Below, one piece after another: positions 45,955 through 55,464 of a stretch of 64,000 bases of DNA; the first letter of the stretch is position 1, and each line of letters opens with the position of its first letter. The DNA is from Streptomyces sp. NBC_00224 (lineage in GTDB: Bacteria > Actinomycetota > Actinomycetes > Streptomycetales > Streptomycetaceae). The stretch covers positions 7,453,001 to 7,517,000 of the forward strand of contig NZ_CP108106.1 in NCBI RefSeq assembly GCF_041435195.1. The letters are read 5' to 3'. The notes below the pieces were generated by a model that made no database searches, had not been told where the DNA came from, and was given only the letters and a program-made list of their open reading frames with translations. Both the position numbers and the translations under genes were made by a program.

Positions 45955-46731
45955 ATGCCCGCCCCCCACGCCCTGATCCTCGGCGGCACCGCCGAAGCCC
46001 GAGCGCTGGCCGCCGCCCTCACCGCCACCGGCATGCGCGTCACCACCTCCCTCGCCGGCCGCGTGGCCGCACCCAGGGCGCTCCCGGGCGAGCTCAGGAC
46101 CGGAGGGTTCGGCGGAGCCGAGGGGCTGGCGTGCTGGATGCGGGAGCACCACGTCACCGCACTCCTCGACGCCACCCACCCCTTCGCCCACCGCATCAGC
46201 GAGAACGCCGCCGAGGCGGCCCGCCGCACCGGCACCGAGCTCATCGCGCTCCGCCGCCCGGGCTGGGCCCCCGCCCCCGGCGACCGCTGGCACAGCGTGC
46301 ACACCCTCGACGAGGCCGCCGCCCTGCTGCCCGCCCTGGGCCGCCGGGTGTTCCTCACCACCGGCCGCCTCGGCCTCCACGCCTTCGTCCCGCAAGGCGG
46401 CGCCGACCCCCTCCACGACCTGTGGTTCCTCGTACGGTCGGTCGAGGCCCCGGACCCCCCGACCCCCCGCCACTTCCAACTCGTCCTCGACCGAGGCCCC
46501 TTCACCCTCGAAGGCGAGCGCGAGATCCTCCGGGAGCACCGCATCGACGTCCTCGTCACCAAGGACAGCGGCGGCCCCGCCACCGCCGCCAAGCTCACCG
46601 CCGCCCGTGAGCTCGGGCTGCCGGTCGTGGTGGTGCGGCGGCCCGACCCGCCCGCCGGGGTGCACACTGCCCCGGACGTACACACCGTGCTCGGGCTGCT
46701 CAGCCCCGCCGCAGCAGATACGTATCCATGA
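45955..46731 (+). CDS. cobK: Precorrin-6A (cobalt-precorrin-6A) reductase
   Basis: This 258-residue protein reduces precorrin-6A with NADPH during corrin ring formation for vitamin B12. CobK motifs are present: ALILGGTAEARALAAAL at the N-terminus, LLDATHPFAHRISENAAEAAR, FLTTGRLGLHAFVP and LVTKDSGGPATAAKL. It starts at ATG 45955. Its last 32 bases overlap the end of the convergent cobF. No B12 riboswitch is visible upstream. Confidence 0.93.
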   Translation: MPAPHALILGGTAEARALAAALTATGMRVTTSLAGRVAAPRALPGELRTGGFGGAEGLACWMREHHVTALLDATHPFAHRISENAAEAARRTGTELIALRRPGWAPAPGDRWHSVHTLDEAAALLPALGRRVFLTTGRLGLHAFVPQGGADPLHDLWFLVRSVEAPDPPTPRHFQLVLDRGPFTLEGEREILREHRIDVLVTKDSGGPATAAKLTAARELGLPVVVVRRPDPPAGVHTAPDVHTVLGLLSPAAADTYP

Positions 46732-47455
46732 TCCAACCCTTGCGCTCCCGCGCCCGCGCCCGCAGCTCCTCGATGCGGTCGGAGACGTCCGAGAGGCGCC
46801 CCTGGACCAGGATCTCGTCGGGTGTGCCGACGTACGCACCCCAGTAGATGTACAGGTCCTGGTCGAGGTGGCGGGTGAAAGCCTGGCGCGCGTCCAGCAT
46901 CACCACCACGTCGTCGACGCCCTCCGGCCAGCCCTCCGCGAGCCGCCGCCCGGTGGTGATCTGCACGGGGCGGGCCACCCGGTTCAGACCCGTCCGGTGC
47001 TTGGCGAGGAGCGCCGAGACACTGCTGATGCCCGGCACCACCTCGTAGGTGAACTCCACCGAGCCCCGCTCCAGGATCTCCTCCAGGATGCCGAGCGTGG
47101 AGTCGTACAGCGCGGGATCGCCCCACACCAGGAACGCCCCGCACTCGTCCTCGGCCAGGTCGTCCACGACGAAGCGCTCGTAGAGGTCGGCCCGGCGGCG
47201 CCGCCAGTCGTCGACGGCGGGGGAGTAGTCCGATGTCTTGCGGTCCCGCTCCGGATCCCGCGCCTCGACGAGCCGGTACGGCCGACCGGTCGCATGCGCG
47301 TCGAGAATGTCCCTGCGCAGCCGGGTCAGATCGGACTTCTCCTCGCCCTTCTCCATGATGAAGAAGGCATCCGCCTTGTTCAGCGCCTTGACGGCCTGGA
47401 GCGTCAGATGGTCGGGGTCGCCCGCCCCGATGCCGATCACATAGATCTTTCTCAC
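46700..47455 (-). CDS. cobF: Precorrin-6A synthase (deacetylating)
   Basis: This 251-residue SAM-dependent tetrapyrrole methylase methylates C1 and removes the acetyl group from precorrin-5. It begins VRKIYVIGIGAGDPDHLTLQAV, with the methylase GxGxGxxD loop. FLVWGDPALYDSTLGIL and YEVVPGISSVSALLAKH are class motifs. Its presence marks the aerobic (late cobalt insertion) route. It starts at GTG 47455, convergent with cobK. Confidence 0.93.
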   Translation of the reverse strand: MRKIYVIGIGAGDPDHLTLQAVKALNKADAFFIMEKGEEKSDLTRLRRDILDAHATGRPYRLVEARDPERDRKTSDYSPAVDDWRRRRADLYERFVVDDLAEDECGAFLVWGDPALYDSTLGILEEILERGSVEFTYEVVPGISSVSALLAKHRTGLNRVARPVQITTGRRLAEGWPEGVDDVVVMLDARQAFTRHLDQDLYIYWGAYVGTPDEILVQGRLSDVSDRIEELRARARERKGWIMDTYLLRRG

Positions 47456-47536
47456 GGCCCCGAGTCTGCCGCATCCGTACGAGGGCGTGAACGGCGAGGC
47501 CTACCGGGGCCGGGAGTCACCGCCTATCCTCCGACC

Positions 47537-48292
47537 ATGCGTGTCGCACTCTTCGTCACCTGCGTCAATGACGCGGTGTACCCGGCCACGGGCATCGCGA
47601 CGGTGAGACTCCTCGAACGCCTCGGCGTCGAGGTCGACTTCCCGCCCGGCCAGACGTGCTGCGGACAGGCCCAGTTCAACACCGGCTACCGCCGTGAGAC
47701 CGAGCCGCTGGTGCGCCGGATGGGCGCGGTCTTCGAGGGGTACGACCACGTGGTCACCCCGTCCGGCTCCTGCGCGGCGATGGTCCGCGACAACTACCCC
47801 CGCATCGCCCGCAAGGCGGCCGCCGAGGGCCGGGGGACGGAGCTCGGTGAGATCGCGGGATCACTCGTCCCGCGCCTGTACGAGCTGTCCGAGTTCCTCG
47901 TCGACGTCCTCGGCGTCACGGACGTCGGCGCGTACTTCCCGCACACCGTCACCTATCACCCCTCCTGTCACGGTCTGCGCACGCTGGGGCTGGGGGAGCG
48001 GCCGCGCCGGCTCCTGGAGGCCGTCAAGGGCCTGGAGCTGCGCGAACTGCCCGGCGCGGAGGAGTGCTGCGGCTTCGGAGGCACCTTCGCGCTGAAGAAC
48101 CCGGACGTGTCGGCGGCGATGGGCACCGACAAGGTGAACAGCGCGCTCACCACCGGCGCCGAGGTGCTCTGCGGGGCCGACAGCTCCTGTCTGATGCACC
48201 TCGGCGGCATCCTCCGGCGCCGGGGCGACGACCTGCGGCCCCTGCACCTCGCAGAGATCCTGGCCGGCACGGAAGCGGAGCCGTACGTATGA
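47537..48292 (+). CDS. lutA: L-lactate oxidation complex Fe-S protein LutA
   Basis: This 251-residue protein has two cysteine-rich CCG motifs (PGQTCCGQAQFNTG and AEECCGFGGTF), each preceded by a single Cys, plus SCHGLRTLG between them. This matches LutA/YkgE, the glycolate-oxidase-like subunit of the iron-sulfur lactate dehydrogenase complex. It is followed 37 bases later by lutB and then lutC, forming the full lactate-utilisation operon. Confidence 0.93.
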   Translation: MRVALFVTCVNDAVYPATGIATVRLLERLGVEVDFPPGQTCCGQAQFNTGYRRETEPLVRRMGAVFEGYDHVVTPSGSCAAMVRDNYPRIARKAAAEGRGTELGEIAGSLVPRLYELSEFLVDVLGVTDVGAYFPHTVTYHPSCHGLRTLGLGERPRRLLEAVKGLELRELPGAEECCGFGGTFALKNPDVSAAMGTDKVNSALTTGAEVLCGADSSCLMHLGGILRRRGDDLRPLHLAEILAGTEAEPYV

Positions 48293-48329
48293 CGGATGCC
48301 GTCCGTAGGACAGAAGTGGAGCCCCGCCC

Positions 48330-49748
48330 ATGAGCGGCACCTTCGTCGGTATGCCCGCGTTTCCCGAGGCGGCCAGGGACGCGGTCGGCAACACCACCCT
48401 GCGCGCCAACCTCCGGCACGCCACCCACACCATCCGCGACAAACGTGCCAAAGCGGTCGCCGAGCTCGCCGACTGGCAGCAGCTGCGCGAGGCGGGCAAA
48501 CAGATCAAGAACCACACCCTGCGCCATCTGGAGCGCTATCTGGTGCAGTTGGAGGAGTCCGTCGTACGGGCCGGGGGCACCGTCCACTGGGCCGCCGACG
48601 CCGACGAGGCCAACCGCATCGTCGCGGACCTGGTCAAGGCCACGGGGGAGCGCGAGGTCGTCAAGGTGAAGTCGATGGCCACGCAGGAGATCGGCCTCAA
48701 CGAGGCACTCGCCGCCGAGGGCATCTCCGCGTACGAGACGGACCTCGCCGAACTGATCGTGCAGCTCGGCCGCGACCTTCCGTCCCACATCCTGGTCCCC
48801 GCGATCCACCGCAACCGGGGCGAGATCCGTGACATCTTCCGCGAGGAGATGGGGAAATGGGGCCGCGCGGCCCCGGACGCTCTGACCGACAGTCCCGCCG
48901 AGCTGGCCGAGGCGGCGCGGCTGCATCTGCGCGAGAAGTTCCTGCGCGCCAAGGTCGGCGTCTCCGGCGCGAACTTCATGGTCGCCGAGACCGGCACCCT
49001 CGTCGTCTTCGAGTCCGAGGGCAACGGCCGGATGTGCCTGACCCTGCCCGAGACGCTGATCTCCGTGGTCGGCATCGAGAAGGTGATCCCCACCTGGCAG
49101 GACCTGGAGGTCTTCCTCCAGACGCTGCCGCGCTCGTCCACGGCCGAGCGGATGAACCCGTACACCAGCATGTGGACGGGCACCACGGACGGCGACGGCC
49201 CCTCCGTCTTCCACCTGGTCCTGCTGGACAACGGCCGTACCGACACGCTCGCCGACGAGGTGGGCCGCCAGGCCCTGCGCTGCATCCGCTGCTCGGCCTG
49301 CCTCAACGTCTGCCCGGTGTACGAACGAGCCGGCGGCCATGCGTACGGCTCGGTCTACCCCGGCCCCATCGGCGCCATCCTCAGCCCCCAACTCCGGGGC
49401 ACCGAGAGCGAGATCGACGCCTCGCTGCCGTACGCCTCGTCGCTCTGCGGGGCGTGTTACGAGGTGTGCCCGGTCGCGATCGACATCCCCGAGGTGCTGG
49501 TCCATCTGCGCGAGCGCGTGGCGGACCGGGGCGGCAAGGGCCACCGCCTTGAGAAGGCGGCGATGAAGGCGGCGAGTTGGGCGATGGACCGGCCGGGAGT
49601 GATGGCGGCGGCCGAACGCGCGGCGACCCGGACCCGCCGACTGCACCCGAAGAAGGTGCCGGGCACCGGGGCCTGGACGGACAGCCGCGCGCTGCCGGAG
49701 CTGCCGGAGAAGTCGTTCCGCGACTGGTGGAAGGGGGAGGGCCGATGA
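48330..49748 (+). CDS. lutB: L-lactate oxidation complex Fe-S protein LutB
   Basis: This 472-residue protein has an N-terminal LUD domain (RHATHTIRDKRAKAVAEL, GVSGANFMVAETGTLVVFESEGN) and C-terminal [4Fe-4S] motifs CIRCSACLNVCPVY and CGACYEVCPVAIDIP. It passes electrons from lactate oxidation. It starts at ATG 48330 and overlaps lutC by four bases at its end. Confidence 0.93.
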   Translation: MSGTFVGMPAFPEAARDAVGNTTLRANLRHATHTIRDKRAKAVAELADWQQLREAGKQIKNHTLRHLERYLVQLEESVVRAGGTVHWAADADEANRIVADLVKATGEREVVKVKSMATQEIGLNEALAAEGISAYETDLAELIVQLGRDLPSHILVPAIHRNRGEIRDIFREEMGKWGRAAPDALTDSPAELAEAARLHLREKFLRAKVGVSGANFMVAETGTLVVFESEGNGRMCLTLPETLISVVGIEKVIPTWQDLEVFLQTLPRSSTAERMNPYTSMWTGTTDGDGPSVFHLVLLDNGRTDTLADEVGRQALRCIRCSACLNVCPVYERAGGHAYGSVYPGPIGAILSPQLRGTESEIDASLPYASSLCGACYEVCPVAIDIPEVLVHLRERVADRGGKGHRLEKAAMKAASWAMDRPGVMAAAERAATRTRRLHPKKVPGTGAWTDSRALPELPEKSFRDWWKGEGR

Positions 49749-50425
49749 CGCGGGGGGACGGCGAGACGGGCGCCGCTTCGCGTACCGGCACGGGGACCGG
49801 CTCCCGCGACCGCATCCTGGCCCGCGTCCGCACGGCCGTGGCCGACGCCCGCGAGGCCCCCGAGGTCACCCGCGACTACCTGACCACCCACACCCCGGAC
49901 GACCCCGCCGCCGTACTCGACCTGCTGCACGAGAACCTCGCGGAGTACCGCGCGCTCGTGCACCGCACGGACGCGGAAGGGCTGCCGCCCCTCCTGGCGC
50001 GACTGCTCGCCGAGCGCGGCTCGGCCACGGTCCTGGCCCCGGCCGGGCTGCCCCCCGAGTGGCTCGGCGCGACCGACGCCGTACGCGTCCAGGACCGGCC
50101 CGAATCCACCGCGGCCGAACTGGACGCCGTGGACAGTGTTGTCACGGGGTGCGCCCTCGCCATCGCCGAGACGGGCACGATCGTCCTGGACGGCGGCCCC
50201 GACCAGGGCCGACGCCGCATCACGCTCGTCCCCGACCACCACATCTGCGTGGTCCGGGCGCCGGACCAGGTCGTGGCGTCGGTACCCCGGGCGATGGTGC
50301 GGCTCGACCCCACCCGCCCACTGACCTGGATCTCGGGCCCGTCCGCGACGAGCGACATCGAGCTGGACCGGGTGGAGGGGGTGCACGGCCCGCGCACGCT
50401 GGAAGTGGTCCTGGTCAGCGACTGA
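49745..50425 (+). CDS. lutC: L-lactate oxidation complex subunit LutC
   Basis: This is a 226-residue LUD-domain protein with ILARVRTAVADA at the start and GCALAIAETGTIVLDGG and ITLVPDHHICVV in the core. The core blocks match those in lutB. It is the third subunit of the lactate oxidation complex. The N-terminal Gly/Thr-rich 20 residues are less conserved. Translationally coupled to lutB. Confidence 0.92.
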   Translation: MTRGDGETGAASRTGTGTGSRDRILARVRTAVADAREAPEVTRDYLTTHTPDDPAAVLDLLHENLAEYRALVHRTDAEGLPPLLARLLAERGSATVLAPAGLPPEWLGATDAVRVQDRPESTAAELDAVDSVVTGCALAIAETGTIVLDGGPDQGRRRITLVPDHHICVVRAPDQVVASVPRAMVRLDPTRPLTWISGPSATSDIELDRVEGVHGPRTLEVVLVSD

Positions 50426-50452
50426 GCCGGGGCGGTCCGGAGCGGGGCCCGC

Positions 50453-50929
50453 TCAGCCGGTGAGCCTCGGCGCCTCGGCCCGCGCGTCCACCGGCCCCGG
50501 CAGCCGCTCCGCCAGTTCCCGCGCCCACGCCATGAGCCCGGCCAGGTCGATCCCGTACAGCGGTATCCCCACATACCGCCCCAACGAGTCGCCGCCCCGC
50601 GCGAGCAGCGCGGCGCCGCCCTTCGCGTTGCCGCGCGCGGCGTGGGTGAGCCCGACGGCGAGCTGAGCGAGCCCCCGCCACAGTTCGCGCTCGCTCTGAG
50701 GCCCCGACTTCCAGGCGTCCTCGAACACCTCGTGCGCGTGGAACGGCATCCCCGCGTCCAGCAGCCGCTGCGCCTCCCGCACGGTCTCGTCCGGGGTGCG
50801 CGCCACGCCCTCCGGCTGCCGCTCCACTCCGGGTGCCCCGTACGGCAGCGGCCGCCCGAGCCCGTCCCTGGGCCGCGCGTTGCGCGCCCGCCCCTCGGTG
50901 TCCCGGTCCCGGCGAGAAGAAGTCTCCAT
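50453..50929 (-). CDS. DUF309 protein
   Basis: This 158-residue protein has the signature FHAHEVFEDAWKSGP (HxxHExxExxW type), followed by LWRGLAQLAVGLTHAARGNAKGGAALLARGGDSL. DUF309 proteins are small helical bundles with probable metal-binding His/Glu residues and no known reaction. About 45 basic, variable N-terminal residues precede the domain. The gene is convergent with lutC and divergent from the second tRNA-Pro. Confidence 0.85.
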   Translation of the reverse strand: METSSRRDRDTEGRARNARPRDGLGRPLPYGAPGVERQPEGVARTPDETVREAQRLLDAGMPFHAHEVFEDAWKSGPQSERELWRGLAQLAVGLTHAARGNAKGGAALLARGGDSLGRYVGIPLYGIDLAGLMAWARELAERLPGPVDARAEAPRLTG

Positions 50930-51035
50930 GCACCCATTGTCCCCCGCCGTCGCTCCCCGTACCGGAACACGGCCGTGAGTGAGGTATGGTTCTCATGCAC
51001 GACCGGCCGGGGGAAACCCCAGGTCAGACGGGCAT

Positions 51036-51112
<77 letters not shown>

Positions 51113-51130
51113 GCGTTCTTCGCAGGTCGA

Positions 51131-51175
51131 AGCCCGCTTTCGCAGAGATGCGAAGGCGGGCTCATCCGTTTTTCC
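51131..51175 (+). terminator. Terminator after second tRNA-Pro
   Basis: The stem AGCCCGC / GCGGGCT with inner CGCA/TGCG pairs spans 51131-51162, followed by a T run at 51169-51173. Confidence 0.75.
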
Positions 51176-51404
51176 GGCCCTTCGCGCGCAGGCCGCCGCC
51201 TCGCGTCGACCGCGGGCTGTCCCCGGCTCAGCGGGGGGAGCTGATCTGGCCCAGGAACAGCCCGCGTGCTGCCGTCGACCACGGCGCCGACGCCGTGCCG
51301 GATCCCGGCCACGTGCTGTCAACGTATCGCCGGGATCTCCCTCGGCCGATCCGGGATGCGTGGCCGTTTCCCGCAGCCTCGGGGAGCCGTGCGAGGCCGG
51401 TCGG

Positions 51405-52409
51405 TCAGGGGGTGCCGAGTGTCTGGGAGGGCAGTTCGCCGAAGCGCGTGCGGTAGCTGTCGGCGAAGCGGCCCAGGTGGGTGAAGCCCCAGCGGTAGGC
51501 CGCCTCGCCCACGGTCAGTTGGGCGGGGTCGGCCTGGCGCAGCTCCGCGTGGACGCGGGTCATGCGGACGTCGCGCAGATACGCCATCGGGGACATGCCC
51601 ACATGGCGGCGGAAGCCCTCCTGGAGCCAGCGGGTGCCGACTTGGCCTATGCCGGCGAGTTCGGTGGTGGTGAACGGGCGCTCGGGGTGGGCGTGTATCG
51701 CGTCCACTACCCGCTTCACCGGGCCGGGCAGCCCGGCCTTCACGGGCTTGTCGAGCTCCTCGCGGTAGCGGTGCCCGGTGGCCAGGAGCAGCCCTGTGAG
51801 CAGGGCGTCCTGGAGCCGCGCCGCCATCAGCGGCTGGGAGAGCGCCCCGTGTTCGTTGTCCATCTCCTGGACGGCCAGCCCGACCAGGCGCGCCCAGCTC
51901 AGGCCCGGCCCCTGGCGGATGTCGAGTTCGGGTGCGAGTCGCATCGAGGTGGGAACCGAGTGGTCGAGCAGGATCTCCAGATGGCGCCGCAGGTCCTGGG
52001 CGCAGATCTTGACGGCGAGGAGGCGGCAGTCGCCGTTCCACCGCTCCAGGGTCGTCTCGCCCTCGGGGTGGAAGACGGCCGCGCGCCGGGCGTTCGCGGT
52101 GGTGGACGTCCGCGTCCCCTGCCGCCAGACGAGCTCTCCCGAGAGGGGGATGTCGACGTGGTACGCGCCCAAGTCGCCGAAGCGCATGTGCACATCGGTG
52201 CCGCAGCGCAGGTCCCCCAGGGTCAGCGGCCCCAGCCGCACCACCTCGAAGGCGGCGTCGAGCGGGTGCTCGCGGTCCAGTACGCCGATGGAGTTGGCGT
52301 AGTACGTCTCGCCGATCACCTGGCGTGCCTCATCGAGGTCCCCGGTCCGGAACGAGAGCCGGGACGCGGTCGGCGCACGCCGCGTGCCGGTGTTCGAAGT
52401 TGCCCGCAT
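51405..52409 (-). CDS. AraC-family transcriptional regulator
   Basis: This 334-residue protein has an N-terminal AraC-binding-like domain (VHMRFGDLGAYHVDIPLSGEL, AAVFHPEGETTLERW) and a C-terminal double helix-turn-helix (FTTTELAGIGQVGTRWLQEGFRRHVGMSPMAYLRDVRMTRVHAEL, then VGEAAYRWGFTHLGRFADSYRTRFGELPSQTL). The arrangement is like that of the AraC_binding_2 group, which responds to aromatic or alkane-type inducers. ATG 52409 has GGGAAG nine bases upstream. ATG 52418 is the alternative. No obvious target gene is adjacent. Confidence 0.9.
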   Translation of the reverse strand: MRATSNTGTRRAPTASRLSFRTGDLDEARQVIGETYYANSIGVLDREHPLDAAFEVVRLGPLTLGDLRCGTDVHMRFGDLGAYHVDIPLSGELVWRQGTRTSTTANARRAAVFHPEGETTLERWNGDCRLLAVKICAQDLRRHLEILLDHSVPTSMRLAPELDIRQGPGLSWARLVGLAVQEMDNEHGALSQPLMAARLQDALLTGLLLATGHRYREELDKPVKAGLPGPVKRVVDAIHAHPERPFTTTELAGIGQVGTRWLQEGFRRHVGMSPMAYLRDVRMTRVHAELRQADPAQLTVGEAAYRWGFTHLGRFADSYRTRFGELPSQTLGTP

Positions 52410-52652
52410 GGCCCACATCTTCCCGGTGGGCGGGCCCGGCCGTCACCACTCTTCATGAACTGTTTCCGGAGTGGGCGCGCATCCGGTCGCGGGAATTGAG
52501 GTCGTACGGGAGAAATCCGGTGCGGCCGCTCTGTGTTTACCGTGAAAGACGTTGAACGCGTCGTACTCTGAGGCGGTTATCGGCTATCGGGTCAATTCAG
52601 AACTCTCCGGTCCGCACATCAAGGGCCCGCGGGACGACTGACGGGAGAGGCG

Positions 52653-53903
52653 ATGCGTGAGATCACCCGAAGGGGACTGCTGGGGGCCGGACTTGGTGCC
52701 GTCGCGGCGGCCGGAGTCGCCGGATGCGGTACGGAGGGCCAGGAAGGTGCCGCGGGGCGGCCGCTTTCGCCGGGGAACGGGCCGGGCCATCCGGCGGCAC
52801 CCAACGCCCCGGTAAAACCCAAGGTCAAGCTGATCGGTGACGGCTCGACAGCCGATGCCGGCCGACAGCCGCACCAGCCAGAGGAGCCCCGACGGCTCGA
52901 ACCGGGCGAGACCCCGCCGCAGTTCGTGATCTTCTCCTGGGACGGCGCCGGAGAAGTCGGCAACGGGCTCTTCCCGCGCTTTCTGGAGCTCGCCCGCGAC
53001 CACGGCGCCTCAATGACGTTTTTCCTCTCCGGGATCTATCTCCTGCCCGAATCGAGCAAGTCGCGCTACCGGCCGCCCAACAATCCGGTCGGCGCCTCCG
53101 ACATCGGCTATCTGGCCGACGCACATGTGCGCGAGACGCTCAAATGCGTGAGCGAAGCCTGGTATGACGGCCATGAGATCGGGACCCATTTCAACGGGCA
53201 CTTCTGCGGCGGTTCCGGCTCGGTGGCCAACTGGTCGCCCGGCCAGTGGCGCAGCGAGATCGAGCAGGCCGTCTCCTTCGTCACCGAGTGGCGGACCAAC
53301 ACCGGCTGGCACGACCTCGACCCGCTGCCCTTCGACTACCGCAAGGAGCTGATCGGCGGCCGGACGCCGTGTCTGCTCGGGCAGGACAATCTGCTGCCCA
53401 CCGCCCGGCAGCTCGGCTGGCGCTACGACGCCTCCTCGCCCGGCGGGCGCCAGGTCTGGCCCGAGAAGCGCCAGGGCGTCTGGGACCTGCCGCTCCAGGG
53501 CGTGCCCTTCCCGGGGCACTCCTTCGAGGTGCTGTCGATGGACTACAACATCCTCGCCAACCAGTCGAAGAACACCACCCGCGGCATGCCGTCGCGCTAC
53601 CCGGGCTGGCGGGAGCAGGCGACCCGCGCCTATCTCGCCGGGTTCCAGCGCGCGTACGAGACGAATCGCGCGCCGTTCTACATCGGCAACCACTTCGAGG
53701 AATGGAACGGCGGCATCTACATGGACGCCGTCGAGGAGGCCCTGAAGGGGATGGCCGGGAAGAAGGACGTACGGCTGGTGTCCTTCCGCCAGTTCGTGGA
53801 CTGGCTCGACGCCCAGGACCCCCGCGTGCTGGACAGGCTGCGCGCGCTGGATGTCGGCCAGGCCCCGGCAGGCGGCTGGAACGCGTACTTCAAGAGCGCT
53901 TGA
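52653..53903 (+). CDS. Tat-exported lipoprotein, polysaccharide-deacetylase-like
   Basis: This is a 416-residue protein. The N-terminus combines a twin-arginine signal (TRRGLLGAGLGAV) with a lipobox VAGC, giving lipidated Cys25. A Pro/Gly-rich linker follows. The NodB-like domain begins near residue 90 (FVIFSWDGAGEVGNGLFP) and contains HEIGTHFNGHFCGG, where the usual HSxxHP reads THFNGH. The fold therefore looks like carbohydrate esterase family 4, but the metal ligands are only partly conserved. Likely acts on cell-surface glycans. The start, ATG 52653, follows GGGAGAGG. Confidence 0.83.
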   Translation: MREITRRGLLGAGLGAVAAAGVAGCGTEGQEGAAGRPLSPGNGPGHPAAPNAPVKPKVKLIGDGSTADAGRQPHQPEEPRRLEPGETPPQFVIFSWDGAGEVGNGLFPRFLELARDHGASMTFFLSGIYLLPESSKSRYRPPNNPVGASDIGYLADAHVRETLKCVSEAWYDGHEIGTHFNGHFCGGSGSVANWSPGQWRSEIEQAVSFVTEWRTNTGWHDLDPLPFDYRKELIGGRTPCLLGQDNLLPTARQLGWRYDASSPGGRQVWPEKRQGVWDLPLQGVPFPGHSFEVLSMDYNILANQSKNTTRGMPSRYPGWREQATRAYLAGFQRAYETNRAPFYIGNHFEEWNGGIYMDAVEEALKGMAGKKDVRLVSFRQFVDWLDAQDPRVLDRLRALDVGQAPAGGWNAYFKSA

Positions 53904-53996
53904 ACGAGCCTGAGCGAACTTGAGCGAACCTGACGCGGCTGAACGCGAACGCACCTGATCGCGAACGCACCTGAACGAAACGAAAGGGACGCTGTC

Positions 53997-54197
53997 GTGC
54001 ACGAGATGAGAGCCGAGCGGGACCCCGGCGGGGCCGGGGCGGCGGGCCGGGCCGCCCTGCTCTGGCACGTCATGAGCGCCGACGAGCCGAGGACGATGTG
54101 CGGCCGCGTCCTCGGCCGCCCGGAGGCGGCGGTCCCGCCGGACCCGGACCTGTCCGACGCCGACCGCTACTGCGCGGCCTGCATGGCGGCCTGCTGA
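53997..54197 (+). CDS. Small Cys-containing protein, unknown function
   Basis: This is a 66-residue protein starting at GTG 53997 behind AAAGGGA. The C-terminal half (MSADEPRTMCGRVLG, then DRYCAACMAAC) has four cysteines, a possible zinc or Fe-S site. I have a general memory of similar short Streptomyces proteins with this MCGR...YCAxC spacing, but no function. Confidence 0.6.
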   Translation: MHEMRAERDPGGAGAAGRAALLWHVMSADEPRTMCGRVLGRPEAAVPPDPDLSDADRYCAACMAAC

Positions 54198-54226
54198 GCG
54201 GTTCGAGGCATGCCTCCCGGCGCCGC

Positions 54227-54886
54227 TCAGCGGCCCGGCACGGGCTCCTCGTGCCGCATCTCGGCCGGTACGTGCCGCGCCGTCACCAGTGTGCCGAGCG
54301 TCAGCCACACCGCCGCGAACAGCCAGCCCCCGAGCACATCGGTCAGCCAGTGCACCCCTAGGTAGACGCGGGACAGGCCGACCGCCGCGCCCCACAGGAG
54401 GATCAGCGCGGCGGTGAGGTGCGCGGAGGCCGAGCGGGAGCGCGCGGTCACGCCCCACACCAGGAGTCCGGCCGTCAGCGCGGCGGTGGTGGCGTGGCCG
54501 GAGGGGAAGGAGTGGCCGGAGGCGTGCGTGGCCCAGTCGGCCATCGCGGGGCGCGGGCGGGCGACGGCGTTCATCACCCCGTACCGCACGGCCTGGCCGA
54601 GGGCGAGGACCGCGAGTGCCCCGGCGGCCGCGCACAGGCGCTGGCGGGCGTCCCGGCCGGCCAGCAGCCCGGCGCCCACGGCCAGCAGATAGGGGAGCGC
54701 CCCGGTGCCGGTGGCGGTGATCGCGCGGGCCGTCGCCAGCGCCACCGGCGGCCGGTGGGCCGACGCCCAGGCGTGCGAGGCCCGGTCGCCGGGCAGCGGT
54801 GCCCCGTCCCGTACGGTGACGGCCACCGTGAGCAGGACGAACAACAGCAGGCACACCGCGGCCCCGACGCGCCGGGCCCTCGTCAT
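54227..54886 (-). CDS. PAP2 family phosphatase
   Basis: This 219-residue membrane protein has all three PAP2 motifs: VMNAVARPRP, SGHSFPSGHATTAAL and SRVYLGVHWLTDVLGG. It has about six helices, with active-site residues on the outer face. Probable undecaprenyl pyrophosphate or phosphatidate phosphatase. It is coupled to the next PAP2 gene by ATGA overlap, so it belongs to a dedA-pap2-pap2 operon for membrane lipid carrier recycling. Confidence 0.9.
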   Translation of the reverse strand: MTRARRVGAAVCLLLFVLLTVAVTVRDGAPLPGDRASHAWASAHRPPVALATARAITATGTGALPYLLAVGAGLLAGRDARQRLCAAAGALAVLALGQAVRYGVMNAVARPRPAMADWATHASGHSFPSGHATTAALTAGLLVWGVTARSRSASAHLTAALILLWGAAVGLSRVYLGVHWLTDVLGGWLFAAVWLTLGTLVTARHVPAEMRHEEPVPGR

Positions 54887-55464
54887 CGGGCGGCCACCAG
54901 CGGGCGCAGCCGGGTCGCGCCGAGCCGGTCCACCAGCGGCCCGGCCCGGCCTGCGAGCAGGGTGAGCACCAGGGCGACCACGGCGCCGACGGCCAGGCCG
55001 ACCAGGACGTCGTGCGGATAGTGCGCGCCGATCCAGACCCGGGAGGCGGCCATCAGCAGCGCGGCGGGCACGGCGATCGCGCCGAGGAGCCGGTCGCCCA
55101 GCAGTACGGCCACGGCGGCCGCGGCCGCGATCGCCGCGTGGTTGCTGGGGAAGGACCAGTCGCCCAGCGGCGGACAGGCCTCCACGGTCACCACGTGCAG
55201 GGTCTGGCAGGGCCGCTGTTCGTGGACGGCGGACTTGAACAGGTCGTTGACGGCGAAGGCCGCGACCACGGCGAGCGGCGCGGCCAGCGCCATGGCGAGC
55301 CGGGCGCCGCCCGCCGACCGGGCCCGCCACCAGGCGAGGACCATCAGGACCGCGAAGAGCCCGAGGCCGTAGTCCGACCAGAGCCGGACGGCGGTGTCGA
55401 GCGGTCCGGGGGTGTCCTGCGCGAGCTCGGTGACCCAGGTGTACCACCCGTTGTCGAAGTGCAT
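54883..55464 (-). CDS. PAP2 family phosphatase (second)
   Basis: This is a 193-residue membrane protein with motifs KSAVHEQRP, WSFPSNHAAIAAAAAVAV and SRVWIGAHYPHDVLVG, so it resembles bacterial undecaprenyl pyrophosphatase of the BcrC type. Its start codon shares one base with the stop of the dedA gene, and its own stop overlaps the other PAP2 gene. Confidence 0.9.
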   Translation of the reverse strand: MHFDNGWYTWVTELAQDTPGPLDTAVRLWSDYGLGLFAVLMVLAWWRARSAGGARLAMALAAPLAVVAAFAVNDLFKSAVHEQRPCQTLHVVTVEACPPLGDWSFPSNHAAIAAAAAVAVLLGDRLLGAIAVPAALLMAASRVWIGAHYPHDVLVGLAVGAVVALVLTLLAGRAGPLVDRLGATRLRPLVAAR